Shown here in pieces: positions 1 through 8,256 of a stretch of DNA of 64,000 nt. The stretch is taken from NCBI RefSeq assembly GCF_002902945.1, contig NZ_CP026102.1, positions 2,294,001 through 2,358,000 on the forward strand, given 5' to 3'. The stretch comes from Paraburkholderia caribensis. Its GTDB lineage: Bacteria; Pseudomonadota; Gammaproteobacteria; Burkholderiales; Burkholderiaceae. A model generated the notes under the pieces. It saw only the letters and a program-made list of their open reading frames with translations. It was not told where the DNA came from and did no database searches. Every line of letters begins with the position of its first letter. Position 1 is the stretch's first letter. Made by a program: the position numbers and the translations under genes.

Positions 1-327
1 GCGCCCGGCTGGGTACATGGATGCCTCGGATTGTGGTTCCGCTTGCGCCATCATCCGTTGGCGCAACGCATGAAGCCCGCATTGCTTACGTTCGCCATCC
101 TCTTGCCGCTGCTGTCCGCGGCGGGTTTTATCCAGATGATGCGAACCGTCGAGACAAAGCGCTTCACATTGCCCGCACCCGATCCAAAGCTGGTTGCCCA
201 TCAACTCGCCCTGGATGCGTGGCGCCACGATCTCGTCGCCGTCTATCTCCTGATGACGATCAGCGCATTCGTTGCCGGCCAGATGCGTAACAGGCTCGAA
301 CGGCGAAGCCAGCAAAACAACGGCTGA
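1..327 (+). CDS. C-terminal part of a membrane protein (5' end outside window)
   Basis: The reading frame is open from the first base and stops at 327, so the visible part (about 108 residues) is a C-terminal fragment. It has two hydrophobic stretches, around ALLTFAILLPLLSAAGF and VAVYLLMTISAFVAGQM, flanked by basic residues, and an HGCLGLWFRLR-like segment. That pattern recalls the membrane part of some class III adenylate cyclases that continue into a ferredoxin and a cyclase domain. Here the protein stops right after the last helix (RNRLERRSQQ), so either it is a stand-alone membrane unit or the cyclase part has been lost. The resemblance is from memory and weak. The next gene is 236 bases downstream and is unrelated. 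Confidence 0.35.
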   Translation, partial: APGWVHGCLGLWFRLRHHPLAQRMKPALLTFAILLPLLSAAGFIQMMRTVETKRFTLPAPDPKLVAHQLALDAWRHDLVAVYLLMTISAFVAGQMRNRLERRSQQNNG

Positions 328-563
328 ATACGTCGCCGCAACCCACGATGTCTGACAACTCGTGCACGGTTAGAAAATGCCTAGAAACAAACCCTAACCC
401 GCAACAGCAGCACCGCGCCTAACCCAACACCCGCCCTACATCCCTTTCAGCAAGGCTACCAATATCCCAAATCGGCACGCACGCCTTGCCGGTTTCGGCG
501 TTGGCCCGATTTTTCGTCGATCTACAGTCGCCTCACACAACGTGAATCTCTAACGGAGGCGAC

Positions 564-1721
564 ATGAGAATAAGGCGACGAACCGCGTCCATCGCGGCGA
601 CGCTGTCATTTGCTGCGGCATGCATCGGCAGCGCGCACGCAATCGAAAAGCCCGAAGAACTGACCGTGCAGAAGCTGCCGCCCTGGCATCCGCATGAGGT
701 ATTCGTCGTCGATATTTCGATGCCGTCGATGACGGACGCACGCATCTATCTGTACGACGCCGATGCGAAGAAGCTGCTCGGCCAGATCGACGCAGGCTTC
801 GCGCCGGGCTTCGCGATCTCGCCGGACCACAAGACGAGCTTCGTCGCGACCACGTATTTCGCGCGCGGCTCGCACGGCGAGCGCACCGACGTCGTCGAGA
901 TGACCGACAACGCGACGCTCGATCACACAGGCGAAATCGTGATTCCGCCCAAGCACGGCCAGCACGTGCCGTCGCCGTACAACACGACGTTCAGCGCGGA
1001 CGGCAAGCGACTTTACGTGACGAACATCACGCCCGCCGCATCGGTGACGGTGATCGACGTCGCGTCGAAGAAGGTGCTGTCGGAAGTCGATATGGCGGCC
1101 TGCGTGCTCGCGTTTCCGTCGGGCAACGACCGCTTCACGGGCCTGTGCGAAAGCGGCAAGGCGCTCACCATCACGCTCGACGCGAACGGCAAGGAAGCGA
1201 AGCGCACGATGTCAGACGCGTTCATCGACGTCGACAAGGACCCCGCGTATATCAACGCATCGCCGTACCAGGGCGGCTATCTGTTCACGACTTTCCACGG
1301 CATGGTGCGCACCGCCGACTTCCGCGGCGACAAGCCCGTGTTCGGCAAGCCGTGGTCGCTGCTGACGGACGCCGAGCGCGCCGAAGGCTGGCGTCCGGGC
1401 GGCATGCAGCAGACGGCCGTGCAGGCGAAGCTGCATCGCTATTACGTCGCGATGCACAAGGGCGGCGAAGGCACGCACAAGGACCCCGGCACGGAAGTCT
1501 GGGTGTACGACCTGCAAACGAAAAAGCGCATCGCGCGCTGGGACCTGTCGCAGCAGAAGATCGACCCGATCGCCTCGATCCAGGTCAGCGACGACGACAA
1601 GCCACTGTTCTACGGCATTACGGGCACGTCGGATCTCGTCGTGATGGATGCGCGCACGGGCAAGCTGCAGCACGTCGAAAAGCAGGTCGGCAATACGTCG
1701 TCGCTGCTCGTCAATCCGTGA
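564..1721 (+). CDS. aauB: Amine dehydrogenase large (beta-propeller) subunit, aromatic-amine dehydrogenase type
   Basis: Large subunit of a periplasmic tryptophan-tryptophylquinone (TTQ) amine dehydrogenase, which oxidises primary amines to aldehydes and passes electrons to a cytochrome c or cupredoxin. The 385 residues start with a Sec-type signal peptide (basic start, hydrophobic run, AHA cleavage site near residue 26). Repeated blade-like segments follow (FAISPDHKTSFVATTYF, TFSADGKRLYVTNI, SIQVSDDDKPLFYGI), as expected for the seven-bladed propeller of this family. GGAGG at 555-559 supports the ATG at 564. It heads an operon with mauE-, mauD- and mauA-like genes. The order B-E-D-A followed by cytochromes matches both aau and mau clusters. 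The absence of mauF and of a recognisable mauG favours the aromatic-amine type, but substrate cannot be read from sequence alone. Confidence 0.88.
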   Translation: MRIRRRTASIAATLSFAAACIGSAHAIEKPEELTVQKLPPWHPHEVFVVDISMPSMTDARIYLYDADAKKLLGQIDAGFAPGFAISPDHKTSFVATTYFARGSHGERTDVVEMTDNATLDHTGEIVIPPKHGQHVPSPYNTTFSADGKRLYVTNITPAASVTVIDVASKKVLSEVDMAACVLAFPSGNDRFTGLCESGKALTITLDANGKEAKRTMSDAFIDVDKDPAYINASPYQGGYLFTTFHGMVRTADFRGDKPVFGKPWSLLTDAERAEGWRPGGMQQTAVQAKLHRYYVAMHKGGEGTHKDPGTEVWVYDLQTKKRIARWDLSQQKIDPIASIQVSDDDKPLFYGITGTSDLVVMDARTGKLQHVEKQVGNTSSLLVNP

Positions 1722-1728
1722 GGCCGAC

Positions 1729-2295
1729 ATGATGCTCGATCCTGTACTCGCAACGGGCGCGCAGGCCAGCACGGCGATTGTCGTGCTGCTGGGCGCCGTC
1801 GCCAAATGGCGGCGTCCTGCCGCGTTCCGTCAGGCGCTCGGCGACTACCGCTTGTTGCCCGACGCGTTGACGGCACCCGCCGCCATCGCGATCGCGGCAG
1901 CGGAAACGGTGGGCGCCGCCGCGCTGCTGTTCCCCGATACGCGCGTCATCGGCGCGATCGTGCTGGTCGCGCTGCTGCTCGCCTTCGCGGCGGGGCTCGC
2001 GTTCAACATCCTGCGCGGCCACACCGATATCGACTGCGGCTGCTCGGGCTTTGCCGCGACGCAATCGGCAACGCAAGCGAATGCGCCGCGCGGCATCGGC
2101 TGGTTTCATGTCGCGCGTGCCGTGCTGCTCGCTGCGCTCGCCGCGACCGCGTTCATCGAACCCGCGACGCGTTCGATCGTGTGGTTCGACTACCTGACGC
2201 TGTTCTTCGCCGTGCTGCTGATCGTCTGCGCACTGCTCATTTTCGACGTGCTGCTGGCCAACGTGCCGCGCCTTTCTCACTTGAGGAATTCATGA
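1729..2295 (+). CDS. mauE: MauE/DoxX-like redox-associated membrane protein
   Basis: Inner-membrane accessory protein of about 188 residues with four predicted hydrophobic helices (STAIVVLLGAVA, AAIAIAAAETVGAAALLF, IVLVALLLAFAAGLAFNIL, LTLFFAVLLIVCALLIF) and a Cys-Gly-Cys motif (DCGCSGF) after helix 3. MauE is required in methylamine dehydrogenase operons for correct disulfide formation and stability of the Cys-rich small subunit, together with MauD. The chosen ATG at 1729 is preceded by GAGG that overlaps the aauB stop codon; a second ATG follows at 1732. The stop overlaps the start of the mauD-like gene, which implies translational coupling. Confidence 0.85.
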   Translation: MMLDPVLATGAQASTAIVVLLGAVAKWRRPAAFRQALGDYRLLPDALTAPAAIAIAAAETVGAAALLFPDTRVIGAIVLVALLLAFAAGLAFNILRGHTDIDCGCSGFAATQSATQANAPRGIGWFHVARAVLLAALAATAFIEPATRSIVWFDYLTLFFAVLLIVCALLIFDVLLANVPRLSHLRNS

Positions 2296-2909
2296 TGCAA
2301 ACCGCTCTCACTGTTTCCACCGCGCTCCTGTGGATCGCCGTTCTCGCGCTCGGCGCGATCTGTCTCGCGCTGGTTCGCCAGGTCGGCATCCTGTACGAAC
2401 GCATCATGCCCGCAGGCGCATTGATGATCGACAAGGGCCCCGCTGTCGGCGCGATTGCGCCGACCTTCGAACTCTCCGACATTCGCGGCCAGAACGTGAA
2501 GGTTGGCGGCATCGACGCGCAAGGCAAGGCCACGCTGCTGTTCTTCCTGTCGCCGACGTGCCCCGTCTGCAAGAAGCTGTTGCCGCTGCTGCCTTCGCTG
2601 CAATCGAGCGAAACCACGCCCGTCAACATCGTGCTCGCCAGCGACGGCGACCTCGCCGAGCATCAGCGCTTCGCACAGAAGCAGAACCTCGACCGCTTCC
2701 CGTATGTGCTCTCGCAGGAACTGGGCATGGCGTATCAGATCGGCAAGCTGCCGTATGCCGTGTTGCTCGACGACGGCGGCAAGGTGCGCGCCAAGGGTCT
2801 CGTCAATACGCGCGAGCATCTGGAAAGCCTGTTCGAAGCGAAGGAACGCGGCGTCGCGTCGCTGCAGGAGTTCGTGCACGGCGATCATCGCCACGAACAG
2901 CACGCTTGA
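2292..2909 (+). CDS. mauD: MauD-like thioredoxin-fold accessory protein
   Basis: Membrane-anchored thiol-disulfide protein of 205 residues. An N-terminal hydrophobic anchor (residues about 6-27) is followed by a redoxin domain with the active-site motif Cys-Pro-Val-Cys in FFLSPTCPVCKKLLP. In mau operons MauD works with MauE in forming the disulfides of the small subunit in the periplasm, and the gene sits directly before the small-subunit gene. The ATG at 2292 overlaps the mauE stop (ATGA). The acidic/His-rich tail (HGDHRHEQHA) is not part of the fold. Family assignment is firm; the exact role is carried over from methylamine dehydrogenase systems. Confidence 0.86.
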   Translation: MMQTALTVSTALLWIAVLALGAICLALVRQVGILYERIMPAGALMIDKGPAVGAIAPTFELSDIRGQNVKVGGIDAQGKATLLFFLSPTCPVCKKLLPLLPSLQSSETTPVNIVLASDGDLAEHQRFAQKQNLDRFPYVLSQELGMAYQIGKLPYAVLLDDGGKVRAKGLVNTREHLESLFEAKERGVASLQEFVHGDHRHEQHA

Positions 2910-2949
2910 CGCATCGAACCCACTGACAACCTGAGCGGAGAACAATCAC

Positions 2950-3489
2950 ATGGGCGTTTTTGATTCATGGTTCGAGAAGTCGGCGCGCGGCGTCGCGCAG
3001 CGCAGTTCGCGGCGCAGCGCGATGGCGAAGCTAGGCCGCGTGCTGGTCGGCTCGGCGATGCTGCCGCTGCTGCCCGTCGATCGCACGGCCTATGCAGCCG
3101 ATGCTGCGTCGGCTGCATCGGCTGCATCGGGCGCATCGGGCGCCAGCGACGATCCGATGAGCTGCGATTACTGGAAGTACTGCGCCATCGACGGCTGGCT
3201 CTGCAGCTGCTGCGGCGGCACGTCGAGCAGCTGCCCGCCGGGCACGACGCCTTCGCCGATCACGTGGATCGGCACTTGCCGCAATCCGCACGACGGCACC
3301 GACTACATCGTCTCGTACAACGACTGCTGCGGCAAAACCTCGTGCGGCAAGTGCTTCTGCAACCGCAACGAACGCGAGAAGCCGCTTTACAAGCTGTCGC
3401 TCGACAACGACATCAACTGGTGCATGGCGAACGGCAATTCGAACTATCACTGTTCGGTTTCGGTCCTGCTTGGAGCAGCAAAGCAATGA
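2950..3489 (+). CDS. aauA: Amine dehydrogenase small subunit carrying the TTQ cofactor
   Basis: Catalytic small subunit, 179 residues. The long N-terminus has twin arginines (SSRRSAMAKLG) and a hydrophobic segment before AYA, consistent with Tat-type export, then an Ala/Ser-rich spacer. The mature part is very Cys-rich (CDYWKYC, CSCCGG, DCCGKTSCGKCFC). By alignment with the Paracoccus methylamine dehydrogenase small subunit as I remember it, the two tryptophans that cross-link into TTQ are Trp106 (ITWIGTC) and Trp157 (DINWC), and the conserved aspartates are Asp81 (IDGW) and Asp125 (YNDCC). All four are present, so the subunit looks functional. It lies 40 bases after mauD and overlaps the following cytochrome gene. 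Confidence 0.9.
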   Translation: MGVFDSWFEKSARGVAQRSSRRSAMAKLGRVLVGSAMLPLLPVDRTAYAADAASAASAASGASGASDDPMSCDYWKYCAIDGWLCSCCGGTSSSCPPGTTPSPITWIGTCRNPHDGTDYIVSYNDCCGKTSCGKCFCNRNEREKPLYKLSLDNDINWCMANGNSNYHCSVSVLLGAAKQ

Positions 3490-3995
3490 AAGTGACGCAT
3501 TTTTCAAGGCCCGCTGGGAAAATCGCGGCCGCCTGTGTTGCGGCGGCTGCGTCGTTGACGATGCCGGGTATCGCGTTCGCGCAGACCGTGCACTACCCCG
3601 CCGGCAAGAGCATGTTCGACGCGCAGTGCGCGGTGTGCCACCAGGCTGGCGGCAAAGGCCAGGACGGACTCGCGCCGCCGCTCACCGAGTACCCGGGCAA
3701 GTATTCGACAACGGCGCCGGGCCGCGCGCAATTGACATCGACACTCGTGCACGGCATGTTCGGCGAGATCAAGGTTCACGACAAGAGCTACAACTTCAAG
3801 ATGCCGAGCTTCGCAAGCGCAAGCGACGAAGACCTGGCGCAGGTGTTGAACTATGTCGTGTTCGATCTGAACGCGCAGCACGGCGACGCGAAGCCGTTCA
3901 CGGCCGCCGACATCAAGGCGGCACGCGCCCAGACGATGGACAGCGCCGCCGTCCATACGCAGCGCGCCGTCGTCACGAAGGGACTCGGCCTATGA
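3486..3995 (+). CDS. Periplasmic c-type cytochrome of the amine dehydrogenase operon
   Basis: Mono-haem cytochrome c of 169 residues. An N-terminal signal peptide ends near AFAQT, and a single haem site CAVCH is followed by a Met-containing C-terminal region (NFKMPSFAS) that could supply the axial methionine. The ATG overlaps the small-subunit stop (ATGA), so the gene is translationally coupled to aauA. Its place points to a role as electron acceptor from the TTQ enzyme or as a link to the respiratory chain. That role is inferred from position; the haem motif is direct evidence. Confidence 0.82.
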   Translation: MKVTHFSRPAGKIAAACVAAAASLTMPGIAFAQTVHYPAGKSMFDAQCAVCHQAGGKGQDGLAPPLTEYPGKYSTTAPGRAQLTSTLVHGMFGEIKVHDKSYNFKMPSFASASDEDLAQVLNYVVFDLNAQHGDAKPFTAADIKAARAQTMDSAAVHTQRAVVTKGLGL

Positions 3996-4555
3996 ACGCC
4001 GCTCGCGTGTCTCGTGCCGGCGACCGCGTGCCCACGCAGCAGCCCGTGCGCGGCGCGCGCGCGGTTTCATCGGCGGCGTTGTGGGTCGGCGCGGCGCGGC
4101 GCATGTCGATGCTGCTCATCGCGTGCGCCGCGACGCTCGCGCCGCCCTCGCCCGCCAATGCGCAAGGCAGCGCCGACGCATCGCTCGCGCAGCAGCACTG
4201 GGTGCTCAACTGCATGGGCTGTCACACGGCGACGGGCGGCGGCATTCCCGGCAAGGTGCCGCCGCTCGCGCACTCGCTTGGCTACTTCGAGCATCTGCCC
4301 GCCGGGCGCGAGTATGTGATGCGCGTGCCGGGCGCATCGAACTCGGCGCTCTCCGATCAGGAACTCGCCGACGTGCTGAACTGGTTGCTCACGACGATGA
4401 ACCACGAAGCGCTGCCGAAAGACTTCAAGCCCTACACGGCTGCCGAAGTCTCCGCACGCCGCCGCCCCGCTCTCTCCGATGTCGCGACCGTGCGCGCCGG
4501 ACTGATTCGCGATCTGCACGAGCGCGGCATCAAGGGCGTCGCGGACCGCTACTGA
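3992..4555 (+). CDS. Second c-type cytochrome of the amine dehydrogenase operon
   Basis: Mono-haem cytochrome c of 187 residues with one CMGCH motif around residue 75. The N-terminus is long: about 35 polar residues precede the hydrophobic export signal (MSMLLIACAATLAPPSPANAQ), so translation may start later than the ATG at 3992. That ATG does overlap the previous stop codon (ATGA), as elsewhere in this operon. The C-terminal third is rich in Arg and Lys. It is not MauG-like: there is only one haem motif and the length is half that of a dihaem peroxidase-type protein. It probably passes electrons onward from the amine dehydrogenase. Confidence 0.76.
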   Translation: MNAARVSRAGDRVPTQQPVRGARAVSSAALWVGAARRMSMLLIACAATLAPPSPANAQGSADASLAQQHWVLNCMGCHTATGGGIPGKVPPLAHSLGYFEHLPAGREYVMRVPGASNSALSDQELADVLNWLLTTMNHEALPKDFKPYTAAEVSARRRPALSDVATVRAGLIRDLHERGIKGVADRY

Positions 4556-4580
4556 ACATCCCCTATCAAAGGAATCGAAC

Positions 4581-6086
4581 ATGGAGACGACTCACACCTT
4601 CCCGCTGCTCGCCGCAACGCAGGCGTTCATCGCGAAGCCGAAGAAGATGCTGATCGGCGCGGAGTGGACGGATGCATCGTCGGGCCGCACGCTCGACGTC
4701 GTGAATCCCGCCGACGGCGCCGTCCTCACGCGCGTGCCTGAAGCGAACGAGCACGACGTCCAGCAAGCCGTCGCCGCCGCACGCCGCGCGTTCGACGCCG
4801 GCCCGTGGCGCACGATGAAAACCACCGACCGCGAACGTCTGCTGCTGAAGCTCGCCGATCTCGTCGAAGCGAATGCGCGCGAGCTCGCGGAAATCGAATC
4901 GCTCGACAACGGCAAACCGGTGATGGTCGCACAAGGTCTCGACGTGTCGATGGCGGCGCAGTGCTTCCGCTATATGGCCGGCTGGGCGACGAAGATCGAA
5001 GGCAGCGTGATCGATGCGGGCATGCCGTACATGCCGGACAGCGAAGTGTTTGCCTACACACGCAAGGAACCCGTCGGCGTGGTCGGCGCGATCATCCCGT
5101 GGAATTTCCCGCTGCTGATGGCCGCGTGGAAGCTCGCACCCGCGCTCGCGACGGGCTGCACCGTCGTGCTGAAGCCCGCCGAAGATACGCCCCTCACCGC
5201 CTTGCGGCTTGGCGAACTGATCCGCGAAGCGGGCTTTCCGGACGGCGTCGTCAACATCGTCACGGGTTATGGGCATACGGCGGGCGCGGCGCTGTCGCGC
5301 GATCCGCGCATCGACAAGATTGCCTTCACAGGCTCGACGCAGACGGGCAAGCTGATTGGCCACGCGGCGCTCGACAACATGACGCGCATGTCGCTCGAAC
5401 TGGGCGGCAAGTCGCCTGTGATCGTGCTGCCCGATGTCGATATCGACAAGGCCGCGCAAGGCGTCGCGAACGCGATCTTCTTCAACTCGGGCCAGGTGTG
5501 CACGGCTGGCTCGCGCGTCTATATCCACAGCAAGGTGTTCGACAAGGTGATCGACGGCGTCGCGCAGATCGCGAAGAGCCTGAAGGTCGGCGCGGGCATG
5601 GACCCGTCGACGCTGATCGGCCCGCTGGTGTCCGCGAAGCAGCGCGAGCGCGTGTGCGGCTATATCGACTCGGGCTTCGCGGAAGGCGCGCGCGCCGCTG
5701 CGGGCGGCAAGATCATCGACAAGCCGGGCTTCTTCGTCGAGCCGACCGTGATGGTCGACACGAACCAGACGATGCGCGTGGTGCGCGAAGAGATCTTCGG
5801 GCCGGTGCTGGTCGCGATGCCGTTCGACGAGATCGACAGCGCCGTGCAACTGGCCAACGACACGCCGTATGGTCTTGGCGCGAGTATCTGGTCGAACGAC
5901 ATGTCGGCCGTTTATAAGCTGATTCCGCGCATCGCGGCGGGCACGGTGTGGGTCAATTGCCACTCGCTGCTCGACAACGCGCTGCCGTTCGGCGGCATGA
6001 AGCAATCGGGCTTTGGCCGTGAGCTGGGACGCGCTGTCATCGAGCAGTACACGGAAAGCAAGTCCGTGATGATCAATTACGCGTAA
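4581..6086 (+). CDS. Aldehyde dehydrogenase, NAD(P)-dependent
   Basis: Soluble aldehyde dehydrogenase of 501 residues, the normal family length. The oxyanion-hole Asn lies in PWNFPLLMAAWK, the general-base Glu in LELGGKS and the catalytic Cys307 in SGQVCTAGSR; FTGSTQTGK is the coenzyme-binding loop. The C-terminal PFGGMKQSGFGRELG and YTESKSV motifs are those of the phenylacetaldehyde/betaine-aldehyde branch. It lies 25 bases after the second cytochrome gene and would oxidise the aldehyde released by the amine dehydrogenase. Substrate (for example phenylacetaldehyde) is inferred from context only. Confidence 0.88.
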   Translation: METTHTFPLLAATQAFIAKPKKMLIGAEWTDASSGRTLDVVNPADGAVLTRVPEANEHDVQQAVAAARRAFDAGPWRTMKTTDRERLLLKLADLVEANARELAEIESLDNGKPVMVAQGLDVSMAAQCFRYMAGWATKIEGSVIDAGMPYMPDSEVFAYTRKEPVGVVGAIIPWNFPLLMAAWKLAPALATGCTVVLKPAEDTPLTALRLGELIREAGFPDGVVNIVTGYGHTAGAALSRDPRIDKIAFTGSTQTGKLIGHAALDNMTRMSLELGGKSPVIVLPDVDIDKAAQGVANAIFFNSGQVCTAGSRVYIHSKVFDKVIDGVAQIAKSLKVGAGMDPSTLIGPLVSAKQRERVCGYIDSGFAEGARAAAGGKIIDKPGFFVEPTVMVDTNQTMRVVREEIFGPVLVAMPFDEIDSAVQLANDTPYGLGASIWSNDMSAVYKLIPRIAAGTVWVNCHSLLDNALPFGGMKQSGFGRELGRAVIEQYTESKSVMINYA

Positions 6087-6202
6087 GGGTTCGGGCGCTG
6101 CCTTGCCGAAGCGCTTTTAGCATTGCGCTTTGAGGTTTAGACGGGCAAGGCAGCCGGATCGCACGCTCACGAAGCAGACGGATAAGACAAAGGGGAAGAG
6201 AC

Positions 6203-7441
6203 ATGAAATACAGGACGACGCCGCGCACCATCGCGGCGGCGGTGGCCGCGCTCGCGGGCGCCATGGCTGCGATGACTGCGCCCGGCATGGCGCATGCGGA
6301 GAGCAGCGTCACGTTGTATGGCGATGTCGACGCGGGCATCACGTACACGAATAACCAGCAGGTGACGCATGCGGATGGCAGTGTCGGCGGCGGACACAAT
6401 TTTCAGTTCACGGGCGGAAATTCTGCGCCTTCGCGATTTGGGTTGACCGGGAGTGAAGATATTGGCGGCGGCACGTCGGTGACCTTCAAGCTCGAGAACA
6501 GTTTCTACACGGGAAGCGGTAGTTTCGTGCAGGGCGGCACGCTCTTCAATCAGAATGCGTGGGTCGGGTTGACCAACGAGCAGTACGGCACGCTGACGTT
6601 CGGCCGTCAGTTCGATTCGTACACGAATGCACTGGCGCCATATGCTTCGAGTATTACGTGGGCCACGTTGTATGGGTCGCATATCGGCGACGTCGATAAT
6701 CTGAATGCCGCGCTAAATCTGAACAATGCGGTGCAGTATGTCAGTCCTACGATTGCGGGTTTTTCTGTGAGCGGCACGTATTCGCTGGGCGGCGTGGCGG
6801 GTGATTTTTCGCAGAAGCGTGGCTGGGCTGTTTCTGCCAGTTATAACAATGCGCCCTTCTCGTTCGGGGTCGGCTATCTCGATCTGAATAATCCGCTCGA
6901 TGCTGCGCTAGGCGGCGAGCAGGGTTATATCGGGGATTTTGCGTGCTCGAATCCGACTGCAATGTACTGTGAGTTGCAGAATGCGCATTCGTTGAAAGCG
7001 TTTGGTGTGGGTGGGTCTTATACCTTCGGGCCAGCGACTTTTGGACTGGTTTATACGCATACGCGGCTGGATGATAGCCAGTACTTTGCGAGCGCCACAC
7101 TGCCGCAAGGCGCGGATGTGCGGTTCGATATCGTCGAGGTGAATGCGACGTATGCGTTGTCGCCCGCTTTTACGCTTGGGGCTGCGTATATCTATAACTC
7201 GATGAAAACCGATGTCAGCGGGTCGCCGAAATTTCATCAGGTCAATCTTGGGGCGACGTATAGTTTGTCCAAGCGGACGACGTTGTATGCGGTTGGGATT
7301 TTTCAGAAAGCCGCTGGCAGTGGGATTGGGATGGATCCTGTCACCGGACAGAGCGTGAATTATGCGCAGATTCCTAATCTGCCGAATTCCACGACGGATA
7401 AGCAGGTGTCTGTGACTCTCGGGCTGAAGCATAACTTCTGA
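6203..7441 (+). CDS. Outer-membrane porin of the Burkholderia trimeric type
   Basis: Outer-membrane general porin of 412 residues. A signal peptide ends at AHA just before SSVTLYGDVDAGITYTNN, the typical first strand of beta-proteobacterial porins. The protein then has alternating strands, a GGNSAPSRFGLTGSEDIGGG motif, the loop-3 region near FGRQFDSYTNALAPY and a C-terminal phenylalanine (GLKHNF) needed for insertion by the BAM complex. A ribosome site (GGGGAAGAGAC) precedes the ATG. Codon use drifts from the very GC-rich neighbours towards more T-ending codons. It follows the amine operon by 116 bases and may let the amine in, but porins of this class are general. Confidence 0.9.
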   Translation: MKYRTTPRTIAAAVAALAGAMAAMTAPGMAHAESSVTLYGDVDAGITYTNNQQVTHADGSVGGGHNFQFTGGNSAPSRFGLTGSEDIGGGTSVTFKLENSFYTGSGSFVQGGTLFNQNAWVGLTNEQYGTLTFGRQFDSYTNALAPYASSITWATLYGSHIGDVDNLNAALNLNNAVQYVSPTIAGFSVSGTYSLGGVAGDFSQKRGWAVSASYNNAPFSFGVGYLDLNNPLDAALGGEQGYIGDFACSNPTAMYCELQNAHSLKAFGVGGSYTFGPATFGLVYTHTRLDDSQYFASATLPQGADVRFDIVEVNATYALSPAFTLGAAYIYNSMKTDVSGSPKFHQVNLGATYSLSKRTTLYAVGIFQKAAGSGIGMDPVTGQSVNYAQIPNLPNSTTDKQVSVTLGLKHNF

Positions 7442-7585
7442 GTTTTTTTTGTCTGCGACGCTGGGTTGGGGTTTGCGCTGGCAGATGCGGTTTGCTCTGC
7501 GCTGGCGTTCGCGGTTTGCCTTTGCTCTCGCTGGCATCCGCGTTACGTTAGCGTGCTTCAAGCGTCGCCCCTGTGCGGGGCGGCA

Positions 7586-7619
7586 CCTACTTTTCTTTGC
7601 CGCCGCAAAGAAAAGTAGG
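7586..7619 (+). terminator. Perfect 15-bp hairpin, left arm
   Basis: CCTACTTTTCTTTGC pairs perfectly with GCAAAGAAAAGTAGG across a 4-base loop, about 145 bases after the porin stop. It has no following T-run, so termination is inferred from its place rather than from a classical motif. The same hairpin occurs inverted at 8098-8131. Confidence 0.45.
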
Positions 7620-8097
7620 CAAAAGAAAGCGGCTCACACCGCCAATTCTTGACGTTTACCCACGGGCCCCCAACGTCCCTACCCTTCACATGGCAACGCC
7701 CTTGCACGCGTGCGTTGCCAGCGCGCCGAATCAGCGCCTCACCCGCTTCAGACACCCGTACACGGGCCAACGGCAGCGAATGGTACATGCCGCCCAGGTG
7801 GCAAACTGTGTGTAGGTTGTCGCACCGCACAGGTTAGCGCTCTTACCAGAAACACCAACCGTGCTACCCAGTCCGGAGTGGTGCGCGTATGGCGCGAAAG
7901 CCGACACACAGTTTGCCACCTGGGCGGCAGTGGACTGTCTGGCGCGGCGTGCTGCGACGCGGGCGCGCGAAGCGGGTGAGGCGTACGGAGAGGGCGTTGG
8001 CAACGCAGGTGAACAGGTGCGATGCCGTGTGAAGCGTGGGGACGTTGGGGGCCCGTGGGCAAGAAGAAGAGCTGGCGGTGTGAGCCGCTTTCTTTTG

Positions 8098-8131
8098 CCT
8101 ACTTTTCTTTGCGGCGGCAAAGAAAAGTAGG
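8098..8131 (-). terminator. Perfect 15-bp hairpin, right arm
   Basis: Second copy of the 15-bp stem (CCTACTTTTCTTTGC / GCAAAGAAAAGTAGG, 4-base loop). It lies about 126 bases past the phnW stop on the minus strand and may end the AEP operon. It is part of the palindrome described at 7520-8215. Confidence 0.45.
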
Positions 8132-8256
8132 TGCCGCCCCGCACAGGGGCGACGCGTGAAGCGCGCTAACGTAACGCGGATGCCAGCGAGAGCAAAGGCA
8201 AACCGCATCTGCCAGCGCAGAGCAAAAGCAAAGACAAAAGCAAAGGCAAAAACCGC

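Larger units (their letters stand above)
7520..8215. repeat. Long imperfect inverted repeat (about 0.7 kb palindrome)
   Basis: The 815 bases between the porin and phnW hold no convincing gene. Instead the left half reads as the reverse complement of the right half around a centre near 7860. Matching blocks include the outer GGCATCCGCGTTACGTTAGCG, the hairpins at 7586-7619 and 8098-8131, AGCGGCTCACACCGCC, and an inner block at about 7785-7815 versus 7905-7935 (CAGTTTGCCACCTGGGCGGC on the right). Arms are diverged and about 300-350 bases long. No transposase is encoded. It may be a MITE-like or REP-like element serving as a two-way terminator between convergent operons. Confidence 0.75.

Noticed and set aside
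3992..4555. MauG-like TTQ maturation protein
   Set aside because: Only one CxxCH motif and about half the length of a dihaem MauG.
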